From Methylacidiphilales bacterium (lineage in GTDB: Bacteria > Verrucomicrobiota > Verrucomicrobiia > Methylacidiphilales > UBA1321), in the NCBI GenBank assembly GCA_026225555.1, contig JAMFSY010000045.1, positions 1-38,453 of the forward strand: a stretch of DNA of 38,453 nt, in the 5' to 3' direction. Of this stretch, positions 8,014 through 16,861 are shown piece after piece. How positions within the stretch are numbered: position 1 is the first letter of the stretch; the number at the start of each line of letters is the position of its first letter. Made by a program: the position numbers and the translations under genes. The notes under the pieces were generated by a model that was given only the letters and a program-made list of their open reading frames with translations, did no database searches and was not told the DNA's origin.

Positions 8014-8831
8014 CCACTTCCCCGCTTCTCTCCCCGTCCGTCCAAAAGGCCATGGAACTGCGTCAGACGCGTCCCCTGCCCCACGTTCCGATGGGCCCTT
8101 CCATTCGCCTGGGATCGGTTTCCTACTTGAACGCCCGACCGCTCACCTATGCCCTGGGGGATGGAGTCATCACCATGGAGCCGAGCCGCCTCGCCACGGA
8201 ATTGCGCGCCGGGAATCTTGACGTCGCGCTTGTCCCCCTGATGGAAGTACTGGAAGCGCCGCCCGGCACCTACCGCGTGGCCAACGATATCGCCATCGGC
8301 TCGCAACGGGCGGTCTACAGCGTCTACCTCAACTACGCCGTTCCCTTGGCGAAGATCAAGACCGTGGCGCTTGATCCCGCCTCGAAAACGTCGGTGGAAC
8401 TCACCCGGCTCGTGCTCGAAAAATTCCATCACGTGAAGCCGGTCTACGTCTCGCCCGGCGAACCGGCCGATGCCCAGTTGCTCATTGGCGACCCGGCCAT
8501 CGCCTATCGGCAGGCGCACCCGGAACAAAAATATCTCGACCTCGCCTCCGCCTGGCGGGAGTTCACCCAGCTCCCCTTCGTCTTCGCCGTCTGGGCGATG
8601 CGGCTGACCGCGTGGAAAGCCTTCTGGACCGCCCGCCAGCTACGCACGGCCAAGCAGGTTGGACTCGAGTGCCGGACCCAGATCGCCCGGAGCGCCTTCG
8701 AGCGCCAATACCTCACCGAGCATCTCTCCTACGATCTCGGCCCGCCGCAGAAACGGGCCATCTCCCTCTTCGCCGATATGCTCGCGCAAACGGGCCGCAT
8801 TTCCGCCAGTCACCCGATCCGGTACATATGA
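8010..8831 (+). CDS. mqnA: Chorismate dehydratase MqnA
   Basis: MqnA converts chorismate to 3-[(1-carboxyvinyl)oxy]benzoate, the substrate of MqnE. The 273-aa protein has the periplasmic-binding-like fold expected of the family, with the starting motif LGSVSYLNARPLTYAL, LDVALVPLMEVLE and IGDPAIAYR. An AAAGGAG at 7996-8002 lies 7 nt before the ATG at 8010, which supports that start. A later ATG (codon 28, just before the conserved core) is possible but has weaker context. No signal peptide is seen, consistent with a cytoplasmic enzyme. The stop overlaps the mqnC ATG. Confidence 0.93.
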   Translation: MTTSPLLSPSVQKAMELRQTRPLPHVPMGPSIRLGSVSYLNARPLTYALGDGVITMEPSRLATELRAGNLDVALVPLMEVLEAPPGTYRVANDIAIGSQRAVYSVYLNYAVPLAKIKTVALDPASKTSVELTRLVLEKFHHVKPVYVSPGEPADAQLLIGDPAIAYRQAHPEQKYLDLASAWREFTQLPFVFAVWAMRLTAWKAFWTARQLRTAKQVGLECRTQIARSAFERQYLTEHLSYDLGPPQKRAISLFADMLAQTGRISASHPIRYI

Positions 8832-9919
8832 TCCAACCGCTCCTCGATTCCGAAATCAAAGCCCGCGTGCTGGACGGCGGACGCATCACCCCCGAGGAAG
8901 CGAAGCAGCTTTATTACGCGCCCCTCACCGAGCTGGGCGAATTGGCCGACGCGCGCCGTCGCCAGCGCAAGGGCGCGGCCTTCGATGGCCATGGCAACGA
9001 GATCGTTACCTACATCATCGATCGCAACATCAATTACACCAACGTCTGCAACGTCTATTGCAAGTTCTGTGCCTTCATGCGCACGGAGCGGGACGATGAT
9101 CATTACGTCCTTACCCCCGAGCAGATCGGCCAGAAAATCACCGAGCTGGAGGCGATCGGCGGCACGCAGATCCTCATGCAGGGCGGTCACCATCCCAAGC
9201 TGACCATCGATTACTATCTCGACCTGCTCCACTACATCCGCACGAATCATCCGACGATCAACATCCACGGCTTCTCGCCCCCCGAGTTCAACCACTTCGC
9301 GGAGGTTTTCAACATGCCGCTCGAGGAAGTCATTCGCCGTTTCAAGGACGCGGGCCTGGGCTCGATTCCCGGCGGCGGTGGCGAAATCCTGGTTGATCGC
9401 GTCCGCAATGCGATCTCCCCGCTCAAGTGCAATTCCGACCAGTGGCTCGAAGTTATGCGCATCGCCCATCGGCTGGGGCTGAACAGTTCCGCGACCATGA
9501 TGTTCGGCCATGTCGAGACGGTGGACGACCGGATCGAGAGCCTCCTGCGCCTGCGCGACCTGCAGGACGAGACGGGCGGCTTCACCGCCTTCATCTGCTG
9601 GACCTTCCAGTCCGACGGCACGAAGCTCAAGGCCATCCCTGTCGGCTCGCACGAGTACCTGCGCATGCAGGCGCTCAGCCGCGTCTTCCTCGATAATTTC
9701 GACAACGTCCAATCCTCCTGGGTGACGCAGGGGCCCAAGATCGGCCAGATCGCCCTCCAATACGGCGCGAACGATTACGGCAGCGTGATGATGGAAGAGA
9801 ACGTCGTCTCCGCCGCCGGCACCAGCTTCCGCCTCACCGTCGCCGACATCCGCGAAGCCATCACCGAGCTTGGCTACCAGCCCCGCCAGCGGGATAATTG
9901 GTACAAGTTGCTGGATTAG
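8828..9919 (+). CDS. mqnC: Cyclic dehypoxanthinyl futalosine synthase MqnC (radical SAM)
   Basis: MqnC cyclises dehypoxanthinyl futalosine to the bicyclic skeleton of menaquinone. The 363-aa protein carries the cluster motif CNVYCKFC (Cys 74, 78, 81), then GGHHPKLTIDYY, PGGGGEILVDRVR and the GFTAFICWTFQ region. These distinguish MqnC from MqnE, its paralogue two genes upstream. The ATG overlaps the mqnA stop (ATGA); a longer open frame upstream is not needed and lies inside mqnA. It is the last gene of the set, followed by an inverted-repeat element. The futalosine hydrolase/MTA nucleosidase and MqnD are not in the window. Confidence 0.94.
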   Translation: MIQPLLDSEIKARVLDGGRITPEEAKQLYYAPLTELGELADARRRQRKGAAFDGHGNEIVTYIIDRNINYTNVCNVYCKFCAFMRTERDDDHYVLTPEQIGQKITELEAIGGTQILMQGGHHPKLTIDYYLDLLHYIRTNHPTINIHGFSPPEFNHFAEVFNMPLEEVIRRFKDAGLGSIPGGGGEILVDRVRNAISPLKCNSDQWLEVMRIAHRLGLNSSATMMFGHVETVDDRIESLLRLRDLQDETGGFTAFICWTFQSDGTKLKAIPVGSHEYLRMQALSRVFLDNFDNVQSSWVTQGPKIGQIALQYGANDYGSVMMEENVVSAAGTSFRLTVADIREAITELGYQPRQRDNWYKLLD

Positions 9920-9920
9920 G

Positions 9921-10092
9921 CGCTTGCTGAAAAAGACTCACTCAAAAATTTCGGTCATCCTGAGCTTGTCGCACACACGTGTGGCAGTATCAGTTCGGTT
10001 GGCTTTTCTTTTTTTTCGAGGCAGAACTGATCCTTCGACAAGCTCAGGATGACAGAGAAAAAAGAGCGACCATCTAATTAAAAAATGGTCTA
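9921..10092. repeat. Inverted-repeat element, copy A
   Basis: Perfect 18-bp arms lie at 9954-9971 (GTCATCCTGAGCTTGTCG) and 10036-10053. A nested pair ATCAGTTC/GAACTGAT lies inside, around a central pyrimidine-rich stretch. A short insert with ACACACGTGTG follows the left arm, as in copy D. The left flank (CTGAAAAAGACTCACTC) matches the right flanks of copies C and D, and the right flank matches the left flank of copy B. It sits between convergent mqnC and thyA, where its hairpin could also end transcription. No ORF is encoded, so this is a nonautonomous palindromic repeat. Confidence 0.85.
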
Positions 10093-10099
10093 GCCGGCG

Positions 10100-10894
10100 C
10101 TAAACCGCAATCGGCGCCTTGATCCCGGGATGCGGATCGTAACCGGTAACCGTGAAATCTTCGTACACGAAGTCGTCCAGTTCCTGGACGTTGGGATTTA
10201 AAGTCAGTTGGGGCAGCGGACGGAACTCACGCGAAAGCTGCAGCTTGGCCTGCTCGAGATGGTTCTCGTACAAATGAAGATCGCCGAAGGTATGGACGAA
10301 ATCTCCCGGCTTAAGTCCGCAGACCTGCGCGACCGTGCACGTCAGTAGTGCATAAGACGCGATATTGAAGGGCACGCCCAAAAAGAGATCGGCGCTCCGC
10401 TGATAAAGCTGGCAGCTCAGTTCCCCATCGAGCACGAAAAACTGGAACATGGTATGGCAGGGCGGCAACGCCATCGCGTCCACTTCGGCGGGATTCCAAG
10501 CGGTCACGATATGGCGGCGGCTATCCGGTTTCTTCCGGATCTGCGTAATCACCCGCGCGATCTGGTCGATCGAGCCCCCCTCGGGCGTGCGCCAGTCGCG
10601 CCATTGCGCGCCGTAAACCCGACCCAGGTTACCCTCGGCATCGGCCCACTCGTTCCAGATACTGACTCCGCGTTCCTGTAACCAGCGTACATTGGTCTCC
10701 CCGCGCAGGAACCAGAGCAGTTCGTAAACGACCGACTTGAAATGGACCTTCTTGGTGGTCAGTAGCGGGAAACTTTCCCGCAGGGAAAAGCGGGTCTGCG
10801 CGCCAAAAAGCGAAAGCGTACCCGTCCCCGTGCGGTCCGATTTCGGGCGGCCCTGTTCGAGGACGAGGCGAAGGAGATCGTGATACTGTTTCAT
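10100..10894 (-). CDS. thyA: Thymidylate synthase ThyA
   Basis: ThyA methylates dUMP to dTMP, using methylene-tetrahydrofolate and producing dihydrofolate. The 264-aa protein is of normal length and highly typical. It has the folate/dUMP segment [12 protein letters not shown], catalytic Cys146 in [10 protein letters not shown], the phosphate-binding [10 protein letters not shown], the [18 protein letters not shown] segment and the C-terminal IKAPIAV. Dihydrofolate reductase, which recycles its by-product, is encoded about 8 kb away (18353-18934), not adjacent. The gene is preceded by a strong terminator for the upstream lipoprotein gene, so it is probably transcribed on its own. Confidence 0.98.
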   Translation of the reverse strand: MKQYHDLLRLVLEQGRPKSDRTGTGTLSLFGAQTRFSLRESFPLLTTKKVHFKSVVYELLWFLRGETNVRWLQERGVSIWNEWADAEGNLGRVYGAQWRDWRTPEGGSIDQIARVITQIRKKPDSRRHIVTAWNPAEVDAMALPPCHTMFQFFVLDGELSCQLYQRSADLFLGVPFNIASYALLTCTVAQVCGLKPGDFVHTFGDLHLYENHLEQAKLQLSREFRPLPQLTLNPNVQELDDFVYEDFTVTGYDPHPGIKAPIAV

Positions 10895-10914
10895 GGCGAC
10901 TCCTCAAAGAATAT

Positions 10915-10938
10915 CCATCATCCCCGGCTTGTCGAAGG
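10915..10938. repeat. Decayed fragment of the inverted-repeat element
   Basis: The sequence ATCATCC-CCGGCTTGTCGAAGG resembles the left arm of the full elements (GTCATCCTGAGCTTGTCGAAGG) with a few changes. It lies just upstream of thyA. No right arm follows. Confidence 0.4.
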
Positions 10939-10952
10939 CTAGCTTGGATGAG

Positions 10953-10989
10953 AGCAAAAAAAACGGCGGCCCTGGTGAGGCCGCCGTTT
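10953..10989 (-). terminator. Rho-independent terminator of the lipoprotein gene
   Basis: An 11-bp perfect stem (AAACGGCGGCC at 10961-10971 with its complement at 10979-10989, 7-nt loop) is followed on the minus-strand transcript by a run of eight U. It lies 15 bp after the lipoprotein stop and separates it from thyA. Confidence 0.9.
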
Positions 10990-11003
10990 CATCAACCCGA
11001 TTT

Positions 11004-11429
11004 TTAGGTCTGGGGAACGATGAAAATCTTGTTCGTATACGGGCAACGCACGGCAGTTCCGGGAGGATAGCCGCGCACATCGACGGGCTCGGCGTATTCC
11101 GCGTAGGGGCTCTTCACAAAGCCCTTCTTGCCGGGAATGACAATACCCATCGGATAATTGGTCGGGGGCTTCACGGCCGGGGGAGTGTTGGCCGGGGCGC
11201 TGGAAGGCGGAGGATTGACCGAGGGAGTCGTCTCCGTCGTTGAGGTCGTCTGCGTAGTGCCGTTAGAAGGAGCGGCGCCAGGACCGCCATCCGGAGGCAC
11301 AGGGGCCATGGTGGCATTGGTCTGGGGCAACGGCGCGGGTGGCTCGCTGGACGTATTTTCCATATTATGTCCGCAACCTGTGGCCAGGATGCTGCCCACC
11401 ACCACCGCGACTCCCAAAAGTTTCTTCAT
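11004..11429 (-). CDS. Proline/threonine-rich lipoprotein, hypothetical
   Basis: The 141-aa product starts with a lipoprotein signal: a KK-positive N-terminus, a hydrophobic core and a lipobox LATGC (Cys 19). The mature protein has a low-complexity linker rich in Pro, Thr, Ser and Ala (about residues 25-95). A short conserved-looking C-terminal piece follows, [20 protein letters not shown], then a segment with [18 protein letters not shown]. This looks like a surface-tethered domain on a flexible stalk; the [10 protein letters not shown] end resembles a small domain common in verrucomicrobial lipoproteins, but I cannot assign a function. It lies 71 bp downstream of the GH57 gene and ends at a clear terminator. 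Confidence 0.8.
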   Translation of the reverse strand: MKKLLGVAVVVGSILATGCGHNMENTSSEPPAPLPQTNATMAPVPPDGGPGAAPSNGTTQTTSTTETTPSVNPPPSSAPANTPPAVKPPTNYPMGIVIPGKKGFVKSPYAEYAEPVDVRGYPPGTAVRCPYTNKIFIVPQT

Positions 11430-11500
11430 ATGACCCCTTTCATCTCACAAAACAGAGGGCTCAGCAACCGCTATTTTGATCGGGAACCACCCGGATTTTG

Positions 11501-13663
11501 CTATACGAACCATTGTTCCGATTCGAAATCCTTGCCGGGCGCCGCAATCTCGATCGCTCCCCGCTCGGGATAACGTTCCCGTTGCAGGCCGCCTTCGAGC
11601 AGTTGCACGAAAAAGGCGAATTCATGGCCCGGCTCCACTCCCAGCGCGGCGCGCGGGACAGACAGGACCAGCGATTTATCCCAGCGCGCTTGCAGATCAT
11701 CGACCTGAACGGCGGTAAAGCTCACGCCGTCCGGGCTCGATTCGAAGATCGTTTCGATCCGTCCAGGCTGTTCCTGGCTCAAGGTGATCCGCGCCGAATG
11801 CGGGAGGAGGAACCGGACGATAATGGCTTCCGGCTGACGGCTCAGGTCGAGCCGCAGGAAGAACGCGTCCGACCCAAAGCCAAAGAGAAGCTTCTTCCCG
11901 ATACGATCCCCCTGGAACATCGCGGTTTGCTGTTTGGTCAGATCGAGCACGCCCGCGCCGAGCCAGTCGAAATAGTGGTGGGACTGGCCCAGGACATCCG
12001 GCGAAAGCAGCCGGAGCGGATGCGAGTAACCAAGATCGGAGGTCGCCAGGCAGATCGCGACGTCGAGATGCGCCGGCGGTTCCACCCCGAGGATCCGGTA
12101 GACATTCTGGAGATGCAGCCGGAAGAGCTCGTCGAAAAGGAAGTCGGTATCAATAGTGAAATCAGGTCCGTACCACCAGAACCAGTCGCTCCCCTCGGCG
12201 GCGTAGATTTCCCACCAGGCTTCCTGCGCGCGTTCGGGAGAAATGTCGTGATGGGCCAGACGTTCGACCAAAAAGTGACGCGTCTCCTTCAGCCACTCCC
12301 AGCCTTTGTTCTCCTCGGGATCGCCGATCCAGATATCGAAGTCGCTGCGAATCCACGAGCCGGAATGAAGATGCGAGGTCTCCACCTGCGCGGGATGCGC
12401 GTCGAAGTAATCGCCTAGCCGCTTCATCTCCAGCTCCGGGGCCTCGATCAGCGCACGGTAGAATGAAGTCAGGAACGTCTCGCCGCCGTCGGGGAAGGCT
12501 TCCCAGGCATTTTCACCATCGAGAATCAGCGAGGTCACGCCGCGACCGGCGGGTGCTACGGCGGAGATGCTTTTGAGATGCCCGATCAAATGATCGACCG
12601 CTCGCGAAGTCTCATTGCGGGCGGCATCGAATCCGATGAAATCGGAGAGAGGCCGCTCGCGGAAAAGCGCCTGGATCGAAGCCCCGCCCGCATGCACGCG
12701 CCAGCCCTGGAAGAGCTCGACATGATCGACGTCGCGGTTGTTCCACGCGGGATCGTGCTTGAGGCTTCTGAAGAGATTGCCCTCGTCCGTGCAAAAATAA
12801 TCGAAGCCCGCCTCGGCCATCAACGGGATGATCTCCGGCGAGACCGAACCCTCCGAGGGCCACAATCCCCGCGCGCGCTGACCGAAGACCTGCTGATGCT
12901 GATCCTGCGCGAGCCGCAAATGGGCGCGGACATCCTCCGGCGCGGAAAAGGTCGAAGGCAATGGGGAGTGAGGCTGGCAACGCCGCGCGATATTCGTATC
13001 GTAAACGAGCGGCATGATGGGATGGAAATAGGGCGTGGTCGTCAGTTCGATCTGTCCCCTCTCCGCCGCCGCGCGATATTCGCCCAGCACCAGGGCAAGG
13101 ATCTTATCGTGGACGTCGAGCACCGAGAGCTTCTCCTCCTCGGTGAAATCACGGCCCTTCGCGCGGAGCTCCTTCAGCACCGGAAATCGGCGTGCCGCCG
13201 AGAAGCCGCTCCACTGGAGATTGTAGAGCGTTTGCAGATCGCGGAAATCGGCTTCGCTAAAAGTGCGCGCGATCGAATCAAGCTTGGCCAGCGTGTAACT
13301 GGCTCCGCGCTTGGCCAGCAATTCCGCGTAGCGCGGCACGGGGCGCACCAGCGTGTCCCAGTTGATCTTGAAGAAATTCTCCAGCAGATGCCGCTTGTCC
13401 GCATGGTCGAGATCAGCGGCCGGTTTACGGCTGAGGTTGCCCCATTCGTCCTGCACCTCGCCGCTGACCAGCTCCAGAATCTGGCGCACAAGCACCGGGC
13501 TGAAATTGAAATTCACCCGGATCTCCGGCTGGGCTGTGACCAGGTCGATCATGTCCAAATATCCCTTCGCCGCATGGAGCCGCACCCAGGGCATCATCGC
13601 CTTTTTCGTCAACGGATTGACGTAGTAAGGCTGGTGCATGTGCCAGAGAATGACGACGTTCAT
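11501..13663 (-). CDS. Glycoside hydrolase family 57 protein
   Basis: GH57 enzymes act on alpha-glucans (amylase, 4-alpha-glucanotransferase, branching enzyme, amylopullulanase). The 720-aa protein shows conserved region 1 (LWHMHQPYY, residues 6-14), the nucleophile region GLWPSEGSVSPE with Glu271 as likely nucleophile, and a later LILDGENAWEAF segment with a candidate acid/base Asp. The C-terminal part after about residue 550 is an additional beta-rich region. No signal peptide is present, so it is probably cytoplasmic. GGAGG lies just before the ATG, which overlaps the galT stop (ATGA). Coupling with a hexose-1-phosphate uridylyltransferase suggests glycogen or storage-glucan turnover; the exact specificity cannot be read from sequence. 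Confidence 0.9.
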   Translation of the reverse strand: MNVVILWHMHQPYYVNPLTKKAMMPWVRLHAAKGYLDMIDLVTAQPEIRVNFNFSPVLVRQILELVSGEVQDEWGNLSRKPAADLDHADKRHLLENFFKINWDTLVRPVPRYAELLAKRGASYTLAKLDSIARTFSEADFRDLQTLYNLQWSGFSAARRFPVLKELRAKGRDFTEEEKLSVLDVHDKILALVLGEYRAAAERGQIELTTTPYFHPIMPLVYDTNIARRCQPHSPLPSTFSAPEDVRAHLRLAQDQHQQVFGQRARGLWPSEGSVSPEIIPLMAEAGFDYFCTDEGNLFRSLKHDPAWNNRDVDHVELFQGWRVHAGGASIQALFRERPLSDFIGFDAARNETSRAVDHLIGHLKSISAVAPAGRGVTSLILDGENAWEAFPDGGETFLTSFYRALIEAPELEMKRLGDYFDAHPAQVETSHLHSGSWIRSDFDIWIGDPEENKGWEWLKETRHFLVERLAHHDISPERAQEAWWEIYAAEGSDWFWWYGPDFTIDTDFLFDELFRLHLQNVYRILGVEPPAHLDVAICLATSDLGYSHPLRLLSPDVLGQSHHYFDWLGAGVLDLTKQQTAMFQGDRIGKKLLFGFGSDAFFLRLDLSRQPEAIIVRFLLPHSARITLSQEQPGRIETIFESSPDGVSFTAVQVDDLQARWDKSLVLSVPRAALGVEPGHEFAFFVQLLEGGLQRERYPERGAIEIAAPGKDFESEQWFV

Positions 13664-14682
13664 GAGGGTTCCTCCCCGCGCAGGGCCCGGGCGGCGTCCT
13701 CGGGATAAACCGTATTGATATAGGCGCCGGTGCCGATTTCAAAACCGGCCATCGAGCTGAACCTCGGCACAATTTCGAGATGCCAGCAATAATCATAACG
13801 AGTGGTGGCGAAGCGCTCCGTGTGCGGACGGCGCAACGGCGCGGTGTGCAAAAGCAGATTGTAGCCGGGGTTTTCCAGCACTTCGTTGAGACGTTGCAAC
13901 GCAAAGCGCAGGACTTCAGCGAGGTCCTCCAACTCATCCGGCGTGCATGAGGCATAGTCGGGATGATGCCGCTTCGGGAAGATCGCCAGCTCGAAGGGAA
14001 AGCGGCTGGCGAAGGGGCAGAAGATCACGAAGCTATCATTCTCCGCGATCAGGCGCGAGCCCTCTGCGCGTTCGCTGTGCAGGATATCGCTGAAGAGACT
14101 GCGCTGCTTGGCGATAAAGTGATCGCGCGCCCGGGCCAACTTGCCTTCAACGAAGGAAGGGATGAGCGGCAGGGCCACAAGCTGGGAATGCGCATGGGCC
14201 AGCGATGCGCCCGCGCTCGGCCCGACATTCTTGAAAATGTAGATGTGCTGAAAGCGGTGGTCGCGGTCGAGATCGACAATGCGTTCCCGATAGGTGGCGA
14301 GCACGGCGGCGATCGCGTTGACCGGAAGCTCCTCCAGCGCGAGGTCGCCATCAGGCGTTTCGATAATGACCTCGTGTGCGCCGATGCCGGTCATGCGATC
14401 ATACAGTCCTTCCGGGCTGGACACGAGTTGTCCCTCGATTCGCATGGCCGGGTAACGGTTCGGTACGACACGCACGCGCCAGCCGCCTTCGTTGGGCTTG
14501 GAATCCTCCTCACGGATGGCGTAGACCTCCGGCGGAGTCAGGCGCTCGTTCCCCTCCGCGAAGGGATCGAGGGTTCCGCCCTGAAGCGTCGGCGGCAGGA
14601 AATCCTGGGGACGGCGTTGCCGTTCCGGGGCAAAAGCCACCCAGACGTGATGAAGCGGGTCCCGGCGAAATTCAGGAGTCAT
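13660..14682 (-). CDS. galT: Galactose-1-phosphate uridylyltransferase family protein GalT
   Basis: HIT-superfamily nucleotidyltransferase that swaps UMP between UDP-glucose and galactose-1-phosphate. The 340-aa protein has the N-terminal RRDPLHHVWVAFAPER, the VVPNRYPAM segment, and the active-site motif LAHAHSQ with His165 as the likely uridylylated residue. The C-terminal half carries the second HIT-like domain with FCPFASRFPFELAIFPKRHH. No galK or galE is nearby; instead the gene is coupled to the GH57 gene. A nonspecific nucleotide-hexose transferase acting on glucose-1-phosphate is therefore also possible. It starts 85 bp after the kinase-like gene. Confidence 0.9.
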   Translation of the reverse strand: MTPEFRRDPLHHVWVAFAPERQRRPQDFLPPTLQGGTLDPFAEGNERLTPPEVYAIREEDSKPNEGGWRVRVVPNRYPAMRIEGQLVSSPEGLYDRMTGIGAHEVIIETPDGDLALEELPVNAIAAVLATYRERIVDLDRDHRFQHIYIFKNVGPSAGASLAHAHSQLVALPLIPSFVEGKLARARDHFIAKQRSLFSDILHSERAEGSRLIAENDSFVIFCPFASRFPFELAIFPKRHHPDYASCTPDELEDLAEVLRFALQRLNEVLENPGYNLLLHTAPLRRPHTERFATTRYDYCWHLEIVPRFSSMAGFEIGTGAYINTVYPEDAARALRGEEPS

Positions 14683-14767
14683 GAGGATTGCGAGTAAACC
14701 ACGGTGAAGGTTTTATGCAACCGCAAGGAAAGCAAGGGTCGCGCCAGCCCTCGATGTTTTGAAAAAC

Positions 14768-15547
14768 TTAAGCTATTTCCATGAACCGCTGGCGGGCCAA
14801 AGAGAGGGTGGCTGGCCGTCGATCGGGTTCCCGTTCCAGCAGGGGCATGACCCAATCGCTCCAGGCGCCCGCCCAGGCTGGCGCTTTTTCACGCAGGGGT
14901 GCCACCGGAAAACGAAGGCGACCAATCGCGATCTCCTGGCTGCTCCCGCCCGCGTGGGGATACTCCCCGGAGGCCGCGTAATAGTAGAGGCAACCCAGGG
15001 AGTAGAGATCCGATCCCGCGTCCGCCGTGCGACCATTCAATTGCTCAGGCGCAAGCGTGTGGATACTGCCGAACATCGCCGACCGCTTTTCCGAGGCGCG
15101 TAGCCGTAGAAAGGGCAGTTCGAGCAGTTTCCAGATAGTCGGCTCAATCTGGATGAAATTCTCCGCATTCAAATCCCCATGCACCCAGCCCGCGTCATGC
15201 AGCGCGCCGACCGCGTCGAGCGATTGACGCACGAAATCCCGCCATGCCTCCACGTCCAACGGTTGGCGCTGGATCCTCTGGTGCAGCGTCTCTCCCTGAA
15301 GTAGTTCGAAAACTTGGTAGAGGCCATGCTCCGGATCGGTTCCCGCGTCGAGCAAGCGTACCCAACCGGCATGGAATTCCGGCGCGATAAGAGTTCCCGC
15401 CGAGGGCGTCAGGCCCGGTAAGGGCAGGCGCACGGCAACGTCGGTAGCATTGGAGATATCCCGCGCGCGAAAGACCTGGGCCTCGCCGCCCTTGCCGATC
15501 AACTCGAGCAGGTCGTAGCGGCCCATGATCCGTGCGCCGGGCTTCAT
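14768..15547 (-). CDS. Protein kinase-like protein, probable pseudokinase
   Basis: The 259-aa protein has a Hanks-type kinase fold: a glycine loop (IGKGGEAQVF, residues 17-26), a catalytic-loop-like VHGDLNAENF (122-131), APE (167-169) and the SDLYSLGCLYY segment of the F helix. Key positions are altered. The VAIK lysine is Arg40, the region for helix C with its Glu looks shortened, HRD reads HGD, and the DFG position reads ELP. This argues for weak or absent phosphotransfer. No membrane segment or sensor domain is present. The ATG follows the stop of the secreted-protein gene with no gap, so the two are co-translated. An active kinase with unusual residues is the alternative. Confidence 0.8.
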   Translation of the reverse strand: MKPGARIMGRYDLLELIGKGGEAQVFRARDISNATDVAVRLPLPGLTPSAGTLIAPEFHAGWVRLLDAGTDPEHGLYQVFELLQGETLHQRIQRQPLDVEAWRDFVRQSLDAVGALHDAGWVHGDLNAENFIQIEPTIWKLLELPFLRLRASEKRSAMFGSIHTLAPEQLNGRTADAGSDLYSLGCLYYYAASGEYPHAGGSSQEIAIGRLRFPVAPLREKAPAWAGAWSDWVMPLLEREPDRRPATLSLARQRFMEIA

Positions 15548-16852
15548 CTAAAATTGCGATTCGACCTTGATGAGTCCGGCTCGAATCGCGTTCGGGTGCT
15601 CGGGGTCTGCCTGAACCTGCTCTGTTTCCCGCGCCGTCTGGAAGTAGGGTTCGAAGGCCGATTTGTGGTCCGAGAAGTCCTTCGTCACCTCGAACCAATT
15701 GACGTAATCGGTCAGCTTTTGGTGATAGGCGATCTCGTTGGTGCGCTGTTTACGCGCTTCCTCGATCAGCTTTTGCGCCTGATCCGAATGACCGCCGATG
15801 AGTGCCGCCAAGCCAAAGCGATAAAGCGCCAGGATGGGCCTCCAGCTGGGATGAGCGCGCAGCTCCAACGCCGTCAGGTCGAAAATTTTCTTCTGAAGGG
15901 CGGCGGTCAATTCCTTGTCCGGAGGGAAAGCCGCCACGGTATCGAGCGTGCAAATCCGCGTGTCGTCCGCCTTCTTTTCCGCAATCGCAATCGTCTCTGT
16001 CGCCGAGAGCGCGGAGGCCGATTCATCCCATGTGTAAATGAGATCGTGGCTGCGCGCGGGGGCCTGCAGCAACTGCTCCTTCCATCCGGCCTCAGTGGGG
16101 AAAAGATATTTCCCAGAGGAAGGCCCGGAGGTCGCAACCGTCGCCAGCCATTGTTGAAAAACGGCCCGTTTGGTTTCCTGATGAATCAGGCTATTCACGA
16201 GATAGTAGCAGAATGCGCGTTGATAAAGGCCAAGCAAACGGTCATCGCTGATCTCCGCCCAGTCGTTGATCTCGGCCAGCGTTGGCGCGCGATCGGCAAG
16301 GGCCGCCCGCCGCACCACCGCCTCGCGGTCGTGGCCGGAATCTTCCAGCAGCCATTCGTTCAGCCCCTCGACCAGCCAGAGCGGAACCACATCCAGCCGT
16401 GTCCGCGCATTAAATGATGAGGTCTTGGCAAAGAACTTCTCCCACAGCAAGGCAGTGACGAATTGCCGCTGCACGAAGGCCTTCAGCGCGGGATCGCCGG
16501 AAGGCAGGGTCGCGTCGATTCGCATGGTCTTGTCCATCACCGCGACGCCGATCCGCTCTTCATGAATCTTGTCGGCAAGCGGATCGTCGGGCGTGACGAT
16601 CGTGACGTGCACCGGGAAGCGCCATTTTCCGCCGAGTTGCAATAGCTGCCCGAGTTGGTCGCGCGTATCGTTGGCGAGTTGCAGGATGTCGGCATTCATG
16701 CCCGCGTTCGCGCTCGTGCAGGTAACCTCCGGGTACATCTCCGACGCGGCGGTCGAAGCGGTGACCGGCACCGAAACCTGCGCCTCACTTCCCTGGATCG
16801 CCATCGCGGCCAGAAAAACGGGAAGCATTCGCAGCATGTTTCGCCTTATCAT
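15548..16852 (-). CDS. Secreted protein, peptidase-MA-like, hypothetical
   Basis: The 434-aa product has an N-terminal signal peptide (basic start, hydrophobic core, likely cleavage after SEA near residue 24), so it is exported. The middle contains PLWLVEGLNEWLLE, which resembles the helix found in peptidase-MA-like proteins of Verrucomicrobia. The usual HExxH is not present there, so protease activity is doubtful. The C-terminal part (about 290-434) is alpha-helical and TPR-like (ALYRFGLAALIGGHSDQAQKLIEEARKQ). It is transcribed after fmdB (9 bp gap) and directly abuts the pseudokinase gene. The order suggests a linked function, but none is known to me. Confidence 0.7.
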   Translation of the reverse strand: MIRRNMLRMLPVFLAAMAIQGSEAQVSVPVTASTAASEMYPEVTCTSANAGMNADILQLANDTRDQLGQLLQLGGKWRFPVHVTIVTPDDPLADKIHEERIGVAVMDKTMRIDATLPSGDPALKAFVQRQFVTALLWEKFFAKTSSFNARTRLDVVPLWLVEGLNEWLLEDSGHDREAVVRRAALADRAPTLAEINDWAEISDDRLLGLYQRAFCYYLVNSLIHQETKRAVFQQWLATVATSGPSSGKYLFPTEAGWKEQLLQAPARSHDLIYTWDESASALSATETIAIAEKKADDTRICTLDTVAAFPPDKELTAALQKKIFDLTALELRAHPSWRPILALYRFGLAALIGGHSDQAQKLIEEARKQRTNEIAYHQKLTDYVNWFEVTKDFSDHKSAFEPYFQTARETEQVQADPEHPNAIRAGLIKVESQF

Positions 16853-16861
16853 CTCTATCCT

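Noticed and set aside
9921-10092. Repeat copies as insertion sequences
   Set aside because: No transposase is encoded in or next to any copy and no target duplication is evident, so only a nonautonomous repeat is supported.
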